This document shows, one piece after another, positions 1 to 6,920 of a DNA stretch of 11,516 nucleotides (position 1 is the first letter of the stretch; every line of letters starts with the position of its first letter). The DNA comes from JAHFLQ01 sp964432465 (GTDB lineage Bacteria; Patescibacteriota; Minisyncoccia; UBA6257; WO2-44-18). The stretch is from NCBI GenBank assembly GCA_964432465.1, contig CAYSNI010000035.1, positions 1-11,516 of the forward strand, written 5' to 3'. The position numbers were made by a program, and so were the translations under genes. The notes beneath the pieces are model-generated. The model did not search any database and had not been told where the DNA came from. It saw nothing but the letters and a program-made list of their open reading frames with translations.

Positions 1-44
1 GTTACCAAATAGGCTCAAATCAGGTTATAATTACCGATACTTAA
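1..44 (+). CDS. Possible 3' end of an upstream gene (partial)
   Basis: The third frame is open from the window edge and stops with TAA at 42-44, three bases before the ATG of the epimerase gene. The readable tail is YQIGSNQVIITDT. The spacing matches the tight packing of the rest of the operon, so this could be the end of a preceding operon gene. Only 13 codons are visible, so no family can be named. A perfect TATAAT in the same stretch offers a competing, non-coding reading. Confidence 0.3.
   Translation, partial: YQIGSNQVIITDT
2..31 (+). promoter_or_regulatory. Candidate sigma-70-type promoter of the sugar operon
   Basis: A perfect TATAAT lies at 26-31, with TTACCA (4 of 6 matches to TTGACA) at 2-7 and an 18-nt spacer. 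Transcription would begin near position 38, leaving a leader of about 10 nt before the ATG at 48, which has no clear Shine-Dalgarno. The upstream frame may also cross this site, so it could be an internal operon promoter or chance. Confidence 0.35.
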
Positions 45-47
45 AGC

Positions 48-1217
48 ATGAAAAAAGCTTCTAAAAAAAGAATTATCTGTTTCCCGATAACTAGCCGGGT
101 GCACTATGCGAGGCAGAAATATCTGCTTCAGAAATTAAATAAAAACCCGAAGCTCGTCCTCCAGGTAATAGTGGGCGGTTCGGTGCTTTTGGATAAATAC
201 GGCGAAAGATTTTTACCGGCCATTAAAGAAGCCGGCCTGACAATCAGCGATACGCTTTTTAATGTGGTAGACGGTGGCAGTCATATCGCGATGGCGAAGA
301 CTGCGGGATTAACCGCGTTGGAGTTCGCGAATTCTTTACATAAATTAAATCCTGATATCGTTGTCATTCGCGGTGATCGTTTTGAGCAGTTAGCAATCGC
401 GATGGTAGCGGCATATTTAAATAAGACCATTGCGCATATTGAGGGTGGCGACTTGAGCGGTACGATTGATGAAAGTGTTCGCCACGCGATTACAAAGCTG
501 GCGCATATTCATTTTGTGACCAATGAAGACGCCAAGAAGCGGGTTATCGCGATGGGTGAAAATCCTCGTAGTGTGTTTAACGTCGGCTCTCCGGACGTAG
601 AATTCGCGGCGAAGGTAGATGCTAAATATGATGGAAAGATTGTAAATAAAACCGGCACCGGCCCCGCAATTGATTTTGAAAAACCATTTTCGATGGTGCT
701 GTATCATCCGGTGACGACTGAGAACGGTAATCGAGCTAACGCGGAGAAGTTACTCCGCGCGGTGGATGAATTGAATTTTCCCGCGATTTGGTTCTGGCCG
801 AACAGCGATGCCGGCACGAATGACATCGCGAAGGCGATTCGTGTTTATCGCGAGCAGGGGAAATTAAAAAATAACAAAATACGTTTCGTGACCGATCTTC
901 TTCCGGAAGATTTTATCGGTCTACTTAGGAAAGCGAGCGTTTTGATAGGCAATTCTTCCGCGGGCATTAAGGAAGCCTCCTATTTTGGAACGCCTGTAGT
1001 TAATGTAGGTAAGAGGCAGATGGGACGCTTACGCGGACCGAATATTGTTGACGTTGGGCACGATAAAGATATTCTTATTGAATCAATCAAGAAACAGGTT
1101 CGACACGGTCGTTACCCCAAGTCTAGTTTGTACTATCGGCCCGGTACCAGCGATCTTATAATAAAAACATTACTTAACGCGAAGCTTCAGACCCAAAAGA
1201 AATTCTATCAAGCCTAA
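48..1217 (+). CDS. neuC: UDP-N-acetylglucosamine 2-epimerase, hydrolysing (NeuC/LegG type)
   Basis: This enzyme would convert UDP-GlcNAc (or a 2,4-diacetamido analogue) to free ManNAc-type sugar plus UDP, the entry step to sialic or legionaminic acids, in the cytosol. The 389 residues match the usual family length of about 370-390. Family motifs are clear: IRGDRFE with D110, HIEGGDLSGTIDESVRHAITK with H130, E132 and D141, then FNVGSPD, YHPVTTE with H220, and GNSSAGIKEA from about G301 for UDP binding. The motif set is that of the hydrolysing branch, not the WecB branch. One oddity is that the N-terminal GTRAEYG signature is replaced by a TSRVHYAR-like stretch near residue 15. The gene overlaps the next by one base (TAATG at 1215-1219), suggesting translational coupling. 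Family membership is secure; the exact substrate is not. Confidence 0.88.
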   Translation: MKKASKKRIICFPITSRVHYARQKYLLQKLNKNPKLVLQVIVGGSVLLDKYGERFLPAIKEAGLTISDTLFNVVDGGSHIAMAKTAGLTALEFANSLHKLNPDIVVIRGDRFEQLAIAMVAAYLNKTIAHIEGGDLSGTIDESVRHAITKLAHIHFVTNEDAKKRVIAMGENPRSVFNVGSPDVEFAAKVDAKYDGKIVNKTGTGPAIDFEKPFSMVLYHPVTTENGNRANAEKLLRAVDELNFPAIWFWPNSDAGTNDIAKAIRVYREQGKLKNNKIRFVTDLLPEDFIGLLRKASVLIGNSSAGIKEASYFGTPVVNVGKRQMGRLRGPNIVDVGHDKDILIESIKKQVRHGRYPKSSLYYRPGTSDLIIKTLLNAKLQTQKKFYQA

Positions 1218-2224
1218 TGTTTACCAATGCTAAAAACTTCATACAGAAAATAAAGATGATTTGGCCGAATTTGGTTTATTTGAAGCATAAGAAATCCGTT
1301 CGAACGCTATATCGGATATTCCGCCCTTATTACATCGTTAGGAGCTTTCGTCCGATCTGGCTTAATCTTGTGAACCGTCGCGCTAAGAAAATGTACGAGG
1401 CAAAGGCGCCGGTGTTAGATATGGTTCAGGCTCGAGTGGTTACCGATCTTAAAAAGGACGGCTTTGCCGTGACTAGCTTGGACGAGCTCTTCCCCGGCCA
1501 AAATCTGCTTCCGAAATTACGCGCTTATGCCGATGGCTTGATTGGGCAGGCTCGCCAGCGTGAAAAAGGAAAAACTTATTTGACTGATCTTTGGGGCAAG
1601 GCAAAGACGGTTGATCTTGCTAATCCGTTTGTGCAGGTCTCACTTTCTGAAAAAGTAGTTGGAATCGCCAACGGTTACATGGGCATGTTATCTAAGTTCT
1701 TCATGTACAATCTCAACCTGGTAATTCCGGTAGGGGACGCGCAGCCGATTTCTTCACAGCGCTGGCACCGGGATCCGGAAGATAAAAAACTTTGCAAGAT
1801 ATTTATTTATTTGAACGATGTCGACATAGAGACTGGTCCATTGAGTTATTTCCCGAAGTCTCACGCCGATGGAAAGTGGGGAAGAAAATTCCCCCAGGCC
1901 GCCCCACAAGGAAGCATCAATATACCGGAAAATGTGGTTGAGAGTTTGGCCGATAAGGATAGTGGAATAAAAGTTGCCACCGGTGGCGCCGGTACGGTTA
2001 TTTTTGGCGATACGGCTGGAATTCATCGAGGTGGCTATGCAAAGAGTAAAGAGCGCCTCATGTTCACTGGCGGGTTCTGCTCTACTGGCTCGCTTTGGCT
2101 TCCGCAGTTCAGTTATCCAAGCGAGGCTGAAATTGCTAAAGTTCTCGGAGAGGAGCCGAAATACGCACTTCGTCCTTGGTTCGACCGTTCGCGCAGTAGC
2201 CTGGAAGGGGAGATGGGAATGTAA
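1217..2224 (+). CDS. Phytanoyl-CoA dioxygenase (PhyH)-like Fe(II)/2-oxoglutarate oxygenase
   Basis: The 335-residue product has the PhyH metal-binding triad: HRD at H184-R185-D186 and the distal His in GIHRGG at H270. R280 in KERLMF is well placed to bind 2-oxoglutarate. Known relatives hydroxylate small molecules or lipids in the cytosol. The first 60 or so residues are basic and aromatic with no convincing signal peptide or membrane helix; they may bind an acidic partner or membrane surface, which is inference. The gene begins on the last base of the epimerase stop, so it is part of the sugar operon. Its likely job is oxidative tailoring of the sugar or of a carrier lipid, but the substrate cannot be read from the sequence. 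The family call is fairly sure because all four key residues are present in the right order. Confidence 0.8.
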   Translation: MFTNAKNFIQKIKMIWPNLVYLKHKKSVRTLYRIFRPYYIVRSFRPIWLNLVNRRAKKMYEAKAPVLDMVQARVVTDLKKDGFAVTSLDELFPGQNLLPKLRAYADGLIGQARQREKGKTYLTDLWGKAKTVDLANPFVQVSLSEKVVGIANGYMGMLSKFFMYNLNLVIPVGDAQPISSQRWHRDPEDKKLCKIFIYLNDVDIETGPLSYFPKSHADGKWGRKFPQAAPQGSINIPENVVESLADKDSGIKVATGGAGTVIFGDTAGIHRGGYAKSKERLMFTGGFCSTGSLWLPQFSYPSEAEIAKVLGEEPKYALRPWFDRSRSSLEGEMGM

Positions 2225-2234
2225 TTAAAAATAT

Positions 2235-3947
2235 ATGAATAAAATAACCAAGGATTTATCAAAAATTTTTACCGCTCCGAATGAAAGCATCAAAGTGGTG
2301 CTTCAAAAGTTGGCGGCCAATAAACCCGGTAAGACCAAGATTCCGCAGGGGGTTATTCTGGTTGTTGATAATAAAGAAAAACTTTTGGGTGTCGCTACCG
2401 ACGGGGATATCCGCCGTGCCCTTTCTAAGGGAGTTTCTTTGGCCAGTCCGATTTCAAAAATAATGAATAAGAATCCTTTTGTCATTGAAGGGCCTAAATC
2501 AAATACCGAGATCTTATCTTTAATCGCGGACAAAAATCGTAAAGAGGGCTGGAACGATACCCGTCTTCATAAAATTATTTTGGTTGATAAAAATCGCAAG
2601 GTCGCGGACCTGGTGTCTTTCTATGACCTTTGGCAAAGGAGCGATACCCGCTTCAAGCAAATTGGTGTGGTTGGGCTTGGTTATGTCGGTCTGACTTTGG
2701 CCCTAACATTGTCCGATCTCGGTTTTAAGGTGCGAGGCTTTGATGCTAATGCGAGCGTGCGAGAATCCCTTACTAAGGGCAAGCCTCATTTCTTTGAAGA
2801 AGGAATTCACCAGATTCTTAAGGATAATCTTGGTAAGAATTTTAACGTGGTGGGTGATTTTTCTTCGGAGAATAATTGCGACATTTATTTCGTGGCCGTA
2901 GGCACCCCGTTGAATAATAAAAAGGAGCCTAATTTGGACTATCTCGCCAATGCCTCGGCCAGGATCGGTAAGGTGCTGAAAGGAGGCGACCTGGTCATTC
3001 TCCGTTCTACCGTTCCGGTTGGTACGACTCGTAATTTTATTATTCCAGCATTGGAAAAACATTCTGGCCTTAAGGCCGGAAAGGATTTCTTTGTCGCTTT
3101 CGCCCCGGAGAGAACTATTGAAGGCAAGGCACTGAAGGAACTCCGCACGCTTCCTCAAGTAATCGGCGGTTTTGATAAATCCAGTACCGATCTCGCAGTT
3201 TCAATCTTTAATCACATGACCCACTCGGCGGTTCTGGTTGATTCGCTCGAAGAAGCTGAGATGGTGAAGCTTATTAATAATACTTACCGCGATGTTCACT
3301 TCGCCTTCTCCAACGAGCTTTCGTTAATCTGTAATCGGCTAGGCATCGATACGCATACGGTTATCGGCGCGGCTAATCGTGGCTATGAAAGAAGTAATGT
3401 CTCGTTGCCTAGTCCCGGAGTTGGTGGGGCTTGTCTTGAAAAAGATCCATTCATCTTACTGCATAGCGCGAAGAGCACTAATCCTTCGCTGGTTCGGCAT
3501 GCCCGAACAATTAGTGATGCGATGGTTGATTTTGTTGCAGATGCGACCATCACCTTTCTTAAGGAGCGAGAAGTTAAGAAGCCGAAATTACTAATACTTG
3601 GTTTTGCTTTTAAGGGTCGGCCGGTTACTTCTGATTTGCGTGGCTCGACAACGATTCCGCTTGTTGAGAAGTTAAAAAAACACACCAAGAATATTTATGG
3701 ATTTGATCCGGCTGTAAAGCGAGCCGATATAACTAATTTGGGCGTAAAACATGTCGCTGACCTAAGAAAAGGATTTGAGGGCGCCGATGCGGTAATCGTA
3801 ATGAATAACAATCCGGTCTTTGAAGAACTTCCGATTCGGAGCTTGCTAGCGTTGACCAACAAGCCCTGTTTTCTTTTTGATACCTGGGGATTGTACGAGA
3901 AACCGGAAATAGGAAAGGTCCGTCACGCGCATTATAAGAGGCTTTAA
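2235..3947 (+). CDS. CBS-pair / UDP-sugar (UDP-ManNAc or UDP-GlcNAc type) dehydrogenase fusion
   Basis: The 570-residue protein has two parts. Residues 1 to about 135 form a CBS-domain pair with a TDGDIRRAL segment followed by IMNKNPF, as in the regulatory CBS modules usually joined to sugar nucleotidyltransferases. From about residue 140 it is a complete nucleotide-sugar dehydrogenase: NAD-binding GLGYVG at 147-152, RSTVPVGTT in the middle, KLINNTYRD with K345, the catalytic Cys C400 in GVGGACLEKDP, and a C-terminal domain with ILGFAFKGRPVTSDLRGS. The family oxidises the C6 hydroxyl of a UDP-hexose twice to a uronate using two NAD+. The common GGHC before the Cys is GGAC here. The gene starts 10 bases after the dioxygenase. 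A stand-alone dehydrogenase is about 430 residues, so the extra 135 is a true fusion. The CBS pair may sense adenine nucleotides, which is inference. The exact UDP-sugar is undetermined. Confidence 0.85.
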   Translation: MNKITKDLSKIFTAPNESIKVVLQKLAANKPGKTKIPQGVILVVDNKEKLLGVATDGDIRRALSKGVSLASPISKIMNKNPFVIEGPKSNTEILSLIADKNRKEGWNDTRLHKIILVDKNRKVADLVSFYDLWQRSDTRFKQIGVVGLGYVGLTLALTLSDLGFKVRGFDANASVRESLTKGKPHFFEEGIHQILKDNLGKNFNVVGDFSSENNCDIYFVAVGTPLNNKKEPNLDYLANASARIGKVLKGGDLVILRSTVPVGTTRNFIIPALEKHSGLKAGKDFFVAFAPERTIEGKALKELRTLPQVIGGFDKSSTDLAVSIFNHMTHSAVLVDSLEEAEMVKLINNTYRDVHFAFSNELSLICNRLGIDTHTVIGAANRGYERSNVSLPSPGVGGACLEKDPFILLHSAKSTNPSLVRHARTISDAMVDFVADATITFLKEREVKKPKLLILGFAFKGRPVTSDLRGSTTIPLVEKLKKHTKNIYGFDPAVKRADITNLGVKHVADLRKGFEGADAVIVMNNNPVFEELPIRSLLALTNKPCFLFDTWGLYEKPEIGKVRHAHYKRL

Positions 3948-3953
3948 AAGAAT

Positions 3954-4688
3954 ATGGCAAAGCCTAAAATTCTTGGAATTATAACCGCCCGGGGCGGTTC
4001 TAAGGGGGTGCCAGGCAAGAACATTAAATTACTCGGCGGAAAACCTTTGATTGCTTACACTATTAAGGCGGCTCAAAAATCCGGCGTGTTCGACAGGATA
4101 ATTTTGACTACTGATGACGCTAAAATAGCGGAAGTGGCGAGGCAGTACGGTTGCGAAGTCCCGTTTATGCGTCCGGCGGAATTATCCGGCGACACAGTTC
4201 AGCACCTTCCGGTTTTACAGCACGCGGTTGAATGGCTACAAAAAAATGAAGGTTACCAGCCAGATTATTTGATGACACTGCATCCAACCTCTCCTTTTCG
4301 TAAGGCAGAGCATATTAAAGAGGCGGTAGAGATCATCTTTAAAACCGGCGCCGATTCTGTGCTGGGCGTTTCGGAGATTCCCGGCCATTTTAGCCCGCAT
4401 AAATCAATGACGATGACTGAGAATGGTGCCTTAACGCTTTTTAGTGGCAATCCGGTAAAGAAAAGAACTATGCGTCGTCAGGATCTCCCAACCTGCTATT
4501 TCAGCAACGGCACTATTTATCTGTATAAAACGGAAAATCTTTTTAAAAATGAAGGTCCGGCCGGTTTTTTCGGGGATGACGTCCGGGCGGTGGTGATTGA
4601 TTCTAAGTACGGGCTGGATATAGACACGATGGAGGATTGGGAATTGGCGGAGTTTTGGTTTCCTAAAATTTTCTCTAATGAAAAATAA
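3954..4688 (+). CDS. CMP-acylneuraminate (nonulosonate) cytidylyltransferase
   Basis: This enzyme would activate a nine-carbon keto-acid sugar with CTP to give the CMP-sugar and pyrophosphate. The 244-residue product fits the NeuA/LegF/PtmB family. The nucleotide-binding loop ARGGSKGVPGKN starts at A12-R13 and runs to N23. It is followed by TTDD, a LHPTSPFR motif, and a C-terminal DIDTMEDW segment whose D222 and D224 are the usual metal ligands. The gene starts six bases after the dehydrogenase and overlaps the next gene by 11 bases, so it is within the operon. Together with the upstream hydrolysing epimerase it argues for a sialic- or legionaminic-like product. Without the synthase the precise sugar (Neu5Ac, legionaminate, pseudaminate or other) cannot be decided, so no symbol is given. 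Confidence 0.85.
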   Translation: MAKPKILGIITARGGSKGVPGKNIKLLGGKPLIAYTIKAAQKSGVFDRIILTTDDAKIAEVARQYGCEVPFMRPAELSGDTVQHLPVLQHAVEWLQKNEGYQPDYLMTLHPTSPFRKAEHIKEAVEIIFKTGADSVLGVSEIPGHFSPHKSMTMTENGALTLFSGNPVKKRTMRRQDLPTCYFSNGTIYLYKTENLFKNEGPAGFFGDDVRAVVIDSKYGLDIDTMEDWELAEFWFPKIFSNEK

Positions 4689-5625
4689 TTTTGTTATTCA
4701 AATAACTGAGCCGATAGATTATTCGGAAAAAGCTCTGGCGATTTATCGGTCTTTGGGCCGGGTGGTCTTTGATTCCAGGCCACGCAAGGATACGAACGTG
4801 CTGGCCATCGGCCTGAAATACAAGATTGATAAAAGTTGGCTTGATAAGATGCCTAACTTGAAGGTGATTGGCTGGCAAGGGACCGGCTTAAATCATATTG
4901 ATGTCGTGGCGGTAAAAGAGCGGGGAATTAAGCTGATAACTTTACGTGGGCGTAAAGGATTTTTAAAAAATATTCCCTCTACTGCCGAGGAAACCATGGC
5001 GCTGCTTTTGGCGCTCGTCCGCAACATTCCCTGGGCATTTGACGCGGTTAAGAATGAAGACAGTTGGAACAGGGTACCCTGGCGCGGTCATCAGCTTTAT
5101 GAAAAAACTCTAGGACTGATTGGTTTCGGCCGACTTGGCAGAATAATGACTCGTTACGCTAAGGCTTTCGGAATGAGAACAATCGCTTACGATCCTTATG
5201 TTTCTAAAAGTCTCAAAGATAAAATGGGCGTAGAGAAGGTGAGTCTAGAAAAACTTTTGAGAGAGTCTGATTTTGTTTCTTTGCATGCGCTTCTTACTGA
5301 TAAAAATTACAACTTATTACAGGAGAAGCATTTGAAGATGATGCAGTCCTCCGCGTTTCTTGTGAATACGGCGCGCGGTGAGCTGATTGCCAAGGGAGCG
5401 TTAGAGAAAGCGCTGAAGGGTAAGTGGATCGCCGGAGCGGCGATTGACGTGATGTGGGATGAGTATAGCGACGGAAGACATTTAAAAAACAATCCATTAG
5501 TTGAGTACGCACGTAAGCATAATAATCTTATTATCGTGCCGCATATCGGTGGGGCTACTTTTGAAGCGATGGCGGTTACTCAGGACTACATTGCCGAGCT
5601 GGTTAAGAAATTCCTGAAAAAATAA
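4678..5625 (+). CDS. D-isomer-specific 2-hydroxyacid dehydrogenase
   Basis: The family reduces 2-keto acids, or oxidises D-2-hydroxy acids, with NAD(P)H. The 315 residues match its usual size. The Rossmann motif GFGRLG lies at 149-154 inside a TLGLIGFGRLG stretch. The catalytic residues are recognisable: R233 in NTARGE, an acid at D261/E262 after AAIDVMW, and H289 in VPHIGGAT. The N-terminal half shows the split substrate domain, with a GWQGTGLNHID motif. The ATG sits inside the end of the cytidylyltransferase gene (11-nt overlap), a strong sign of co-translation. In this context it may act on a sugar acid or a glycerate-type substrate, but D-3-phosphoglycerate or glyoxylate/hydroxypyruvate activity cannot be excluded. 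There is no C-terminal ACT domain, unlike long SerA forms. Confidence 0.85.
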   Translation: MKNNFVIQITEPIDYSEKALAIYRSLGRVVFDSRPRKDTNVLAIGLKYKIDKSWLDKMPNLKVIGWQGTGLNHIDVVAVKERGIKLITLRGRKGFLKNIPSTAEETMALLLALVRNIPWAFDAVKNEDSWNRVPWRGHQLYEKTLGLIGFGRLGRIMTRYAKAFGMRTIAYDPYVSKSLKDKMGVEKVSLEKLLRESDFVSLHALLTDKNYNLLQEKHLKMMQSSAFLVNTARGELIAKGALEKALKGKWIAGAAIDVMWDEYSDGRHLKNNPLVEYARKHNNLIIVPHIGGATFEAMAVTQDYIAELVKKFLKK

Positions 5626-5626
5626 C

Positions 5627-6712
5627 GTGGATAAATTTATCGTCACTAACTTTGCTTATGGCACGGGGCCGTATCTTATGACCACCAAGCTGGCGGCGGC
5701 GTTTAACGATGAATTAGAAAAGACGGGCCGGCCTCGGATGAAGATTATCGTGCCGTGGGTATATGGCGAAAAGCAAAGAGCAATTATGGAGGAAGAATTT
5801 CCGAGCTTTGAAAAACTGGGAGAAATTATTCTCGATAAAGAGCTAGGCGCTATTTTAGAAAAAGTTTTTTACGCGAATACCGATTACGCTTCTTATCTTA
5901 AAAAATGGGTAGATAATTTTAAAGCAGCTTCTTTGGAGGCGCGTGCCTACCTGATGAAAGTGTATGGCAGTAATATCTCGGTTGAGCTGAACCGCTCGCC
6001 GCGTATTCTTTACGGCGTCGCGCCATCCTACTCCACTACGTTTGGTCATTTAAGCCGCGTGTTCAAAGAGGCATCGGCCGATGCTCGAATAACTTTAGAT
6101 AAGACCTTATTAAAGAAGGCGGAAGATATTTCCGCCTGCATTGAAAGAGAACAGGCGATAACCGCAATGGCCTACCCGGGTATTTTTTCTTCAGGAGATT
6201 ACCAGCCTGTCTATAAGGGCGAAGTTCTAGTTCCGCCAATCTCGCCTCTGCCGGAAGCAAACATTGAGCCGATTGAAAAAGGATTTTTTATTACCAAGTC
6301 CGGCATTCCCGGACTGGAACGTCTTTATAAAGAAGCGAAGGCGTTTGGCTTAAGAGCTTATACGAATGAAGATTATTCTCCGGCGGTTATTACCAATCCA
6401 AACATTGTTTTACACTTTGCGCGGTCAGGCTGGGCTTCGGTCTGGTTTTCGATGCTCGCTGAGAAGCCGATTGTGGTTCCTGAATATGACTCGGATGATG
6501 ATCTGGAAATAAAATTTAATAATTTGATTATAGAAAAATTGGGTATAGGCGTGGTTTATAGGGGGGAGTCGCTTGCAGAGATTTTGGAGAAGACGGAAAA
6601 AGCCAAAGAGGCTTGTCGGAATATGAAGAAAGATATTCTTGCGCGTTGGGGTACTTTAGATGGGACTAGATTTAGCGCCGCCTTATTCGTGAAAGACTAT
6701 CTGCCCATATAA
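5627..6712 (+). CDS. Probable GT-B-fold glycosyltransferase
   Basis: The 361-residue protein begins at GTG, two bases after the preceding TAA; no better start lies nearby and no Shine-Dalgarno is evident. The N-terminus carries a short strand followed by a glycine-containing loop (VTNFAYGTGPYL, residues 6-17) and a helix, as in GT-B acceptor domains. The C-terminal half has ARSGWASVWFSMLAEKPIV at 265-283, followed by PEYDSDDD at 285-292. A Gly/Ser loop, a helix and a buried hydrophobic strand followed by an acidic stretch resemble the nucleotide-sugar site of GT-B enzymes. The last helix ends near residue 360. There is no signal peptide or membrane segment. As last gene of the operon it would transfer the activated sugar to a cell-surface acceptor. 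The fold call is from pattern only and donor and acceptor are unknown. Confidence 0.5.
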   Translation: MDKFIVTNFAYGTGPYLMTTKLAAAFNDELEKTGRPRMKIIVPWVYGEKQRAIMEEEFPSFEKLGEIILDKELGAILEKVFYANTDYASYLKKWVDNFKAASLEARAYLMKVYGSNISVELNRSPRILYGVAPSYSTTFGHLSRVFKEASADARITLDKTLLKKAEDISACIEREQAITAMAYPGIFSSGDYQPVYKGEVLVPPISPLPEANIEPIEKGFFITKSGIPGLERLYKEAKAFGLRAYTNEDYSPAVITNPNIVLHFARSGWASVWFSMLAEKPIVVPEYDSDDDLEIKFNNLIIEKLGIGVVYRGESLAEILEKTEKAKEACRNMKKDILARWGTLDGTRFSAALFVKDYLPI

Positions 6713-6716
6713 ACAA

Positions 6717-6741
6717 CAAAGCCCCGATTAAATGGGCTTTG
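6717..6741 (+). terminator. Probable intrinsic terminator after the sugar operon
   Basis: An eight-base-pair perfect stem CAAAGCCC / GGGCTTTG (6717-6724 and 6734-6741) surrounds a 9-nt loop, starting five bases after the stop at 6712. The following sequence CGGTCTTAAT is only modestly T-rich, so termination on + may be weak. On the opposite strand the stem is followed by a better T-rich run (TTGTTTAT), but no gene is seen on that strand. Confidence 0.55.
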
Positions 6742-6800
6742 CGGTCTTAATCATGCTCACCACAATATATATAACTCGGCATTTCGTGGCCTGGTTTCTC

Positions 6801-6818
6801 CTTGAAGTAATCAGGAAA
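6801..6818. repeat. Left copy of 18-nt direct repeat CTTGAAGTAATCAGGAAA
   Basis: This copy is identical over 18 bases to 9168-9185 in the same orientation, and flanking bases differ on both sides. It lies 103 nt before the 650-codon gene. It contains TTGAAG at 6802-6807; 17 bases later TAGATT (6825-6830) gives a weak promoter-like pair, as in the right copy. Confidence 0.8.
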
Positions 6819-6838
6819 CTTCTCTAGATTTTATTATC

Positions 6839-6889
6839 ATTGCGAATCAAAACTGCTATCTCACGAGATAGCAGTTTTGATGTGGCAAT
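6839..6889. terminator. Long near-perfect stem-loop, probable bidirectional terminator or operator
   Basis: A 16-bp perfect stem (6846-6861 with 6866-6881) closes on the tetraloop CACG. A further 5 bp (ATTGC 6839-6843 with GCAAT 6885-6889) follow beyond a small internal loop. The core stem is flanked by AAAA and TTTT, the layout of a terminator working in both directions. If transcription of the next gene starts near its ATG, the hairpin would not be in that mRNA; it would instead block read-through or act as a DNA palindrome for a regulator. Confidence 0.5.
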
Positions 6890-6912
6890 TTTACAAAACT
6901 CCATGATAAAAT
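6883..6912 (+). promoter_or_regulatory. Candidate promoter giving a near-leaderless mRNA
   Basis: TAAAAT (5 of 6 to TATAAT) at 6907-6912 lies eight bases before the ATG at 6921, with TGGCAA at 6883-6888 as a weak -35 at an 18-nt spacer. TTTACA at 6890-6895 is a better -35 but too close. Transcription would start at or within a few bases of the ATG. No Shine-Dalgarno is evident, which agrees with a short or absent leader. Confidence 0.35.
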
Positions 6913-6920
6913 AGGCATAC

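Larger units (their letters stand above)
6713..6920. other. Spacer between the sugar operon and the 650-codon gene
   Basis: This 208-nt gap holds the terminator hairpin (6717-6741), a short frame at 6753-6827 (ATG to TAG, 24 codons), the left copy of the 18-nt direct repeat (6801-6818), a long stem-loop (6839-6889) and a candidate promoter just before the next ATG. The short frame reads IYITRH then WFLLEVIRK. The first part faintly recalls the start of histidine-phosphatase proteins, but the spacing to the usual W/N is off by one and I would not call it a gene. Confidence 0.5.

Noticed and set aside
1974..2228. 84-codon + strand frame overlapping the end of the dioxygenase gene
   Set aside because: It is an alternate frame of a gene whose key residues (H270, R280) lie in the same bases.
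2703..3158. 151-codon frame on the - strand inside the dehydrogenase gene
   Set aside because: It lies wholly antisense to a gene with clear catalytic motifs; its translation shows no family motif.
6753..6827. Start of a histidine-phosphatase gene (IYITRH)
   Set aside because: Only six residues resemble the family; the Gly after RH is Phe, the spacing to W is wrong, and the frame stops after 24 codons.
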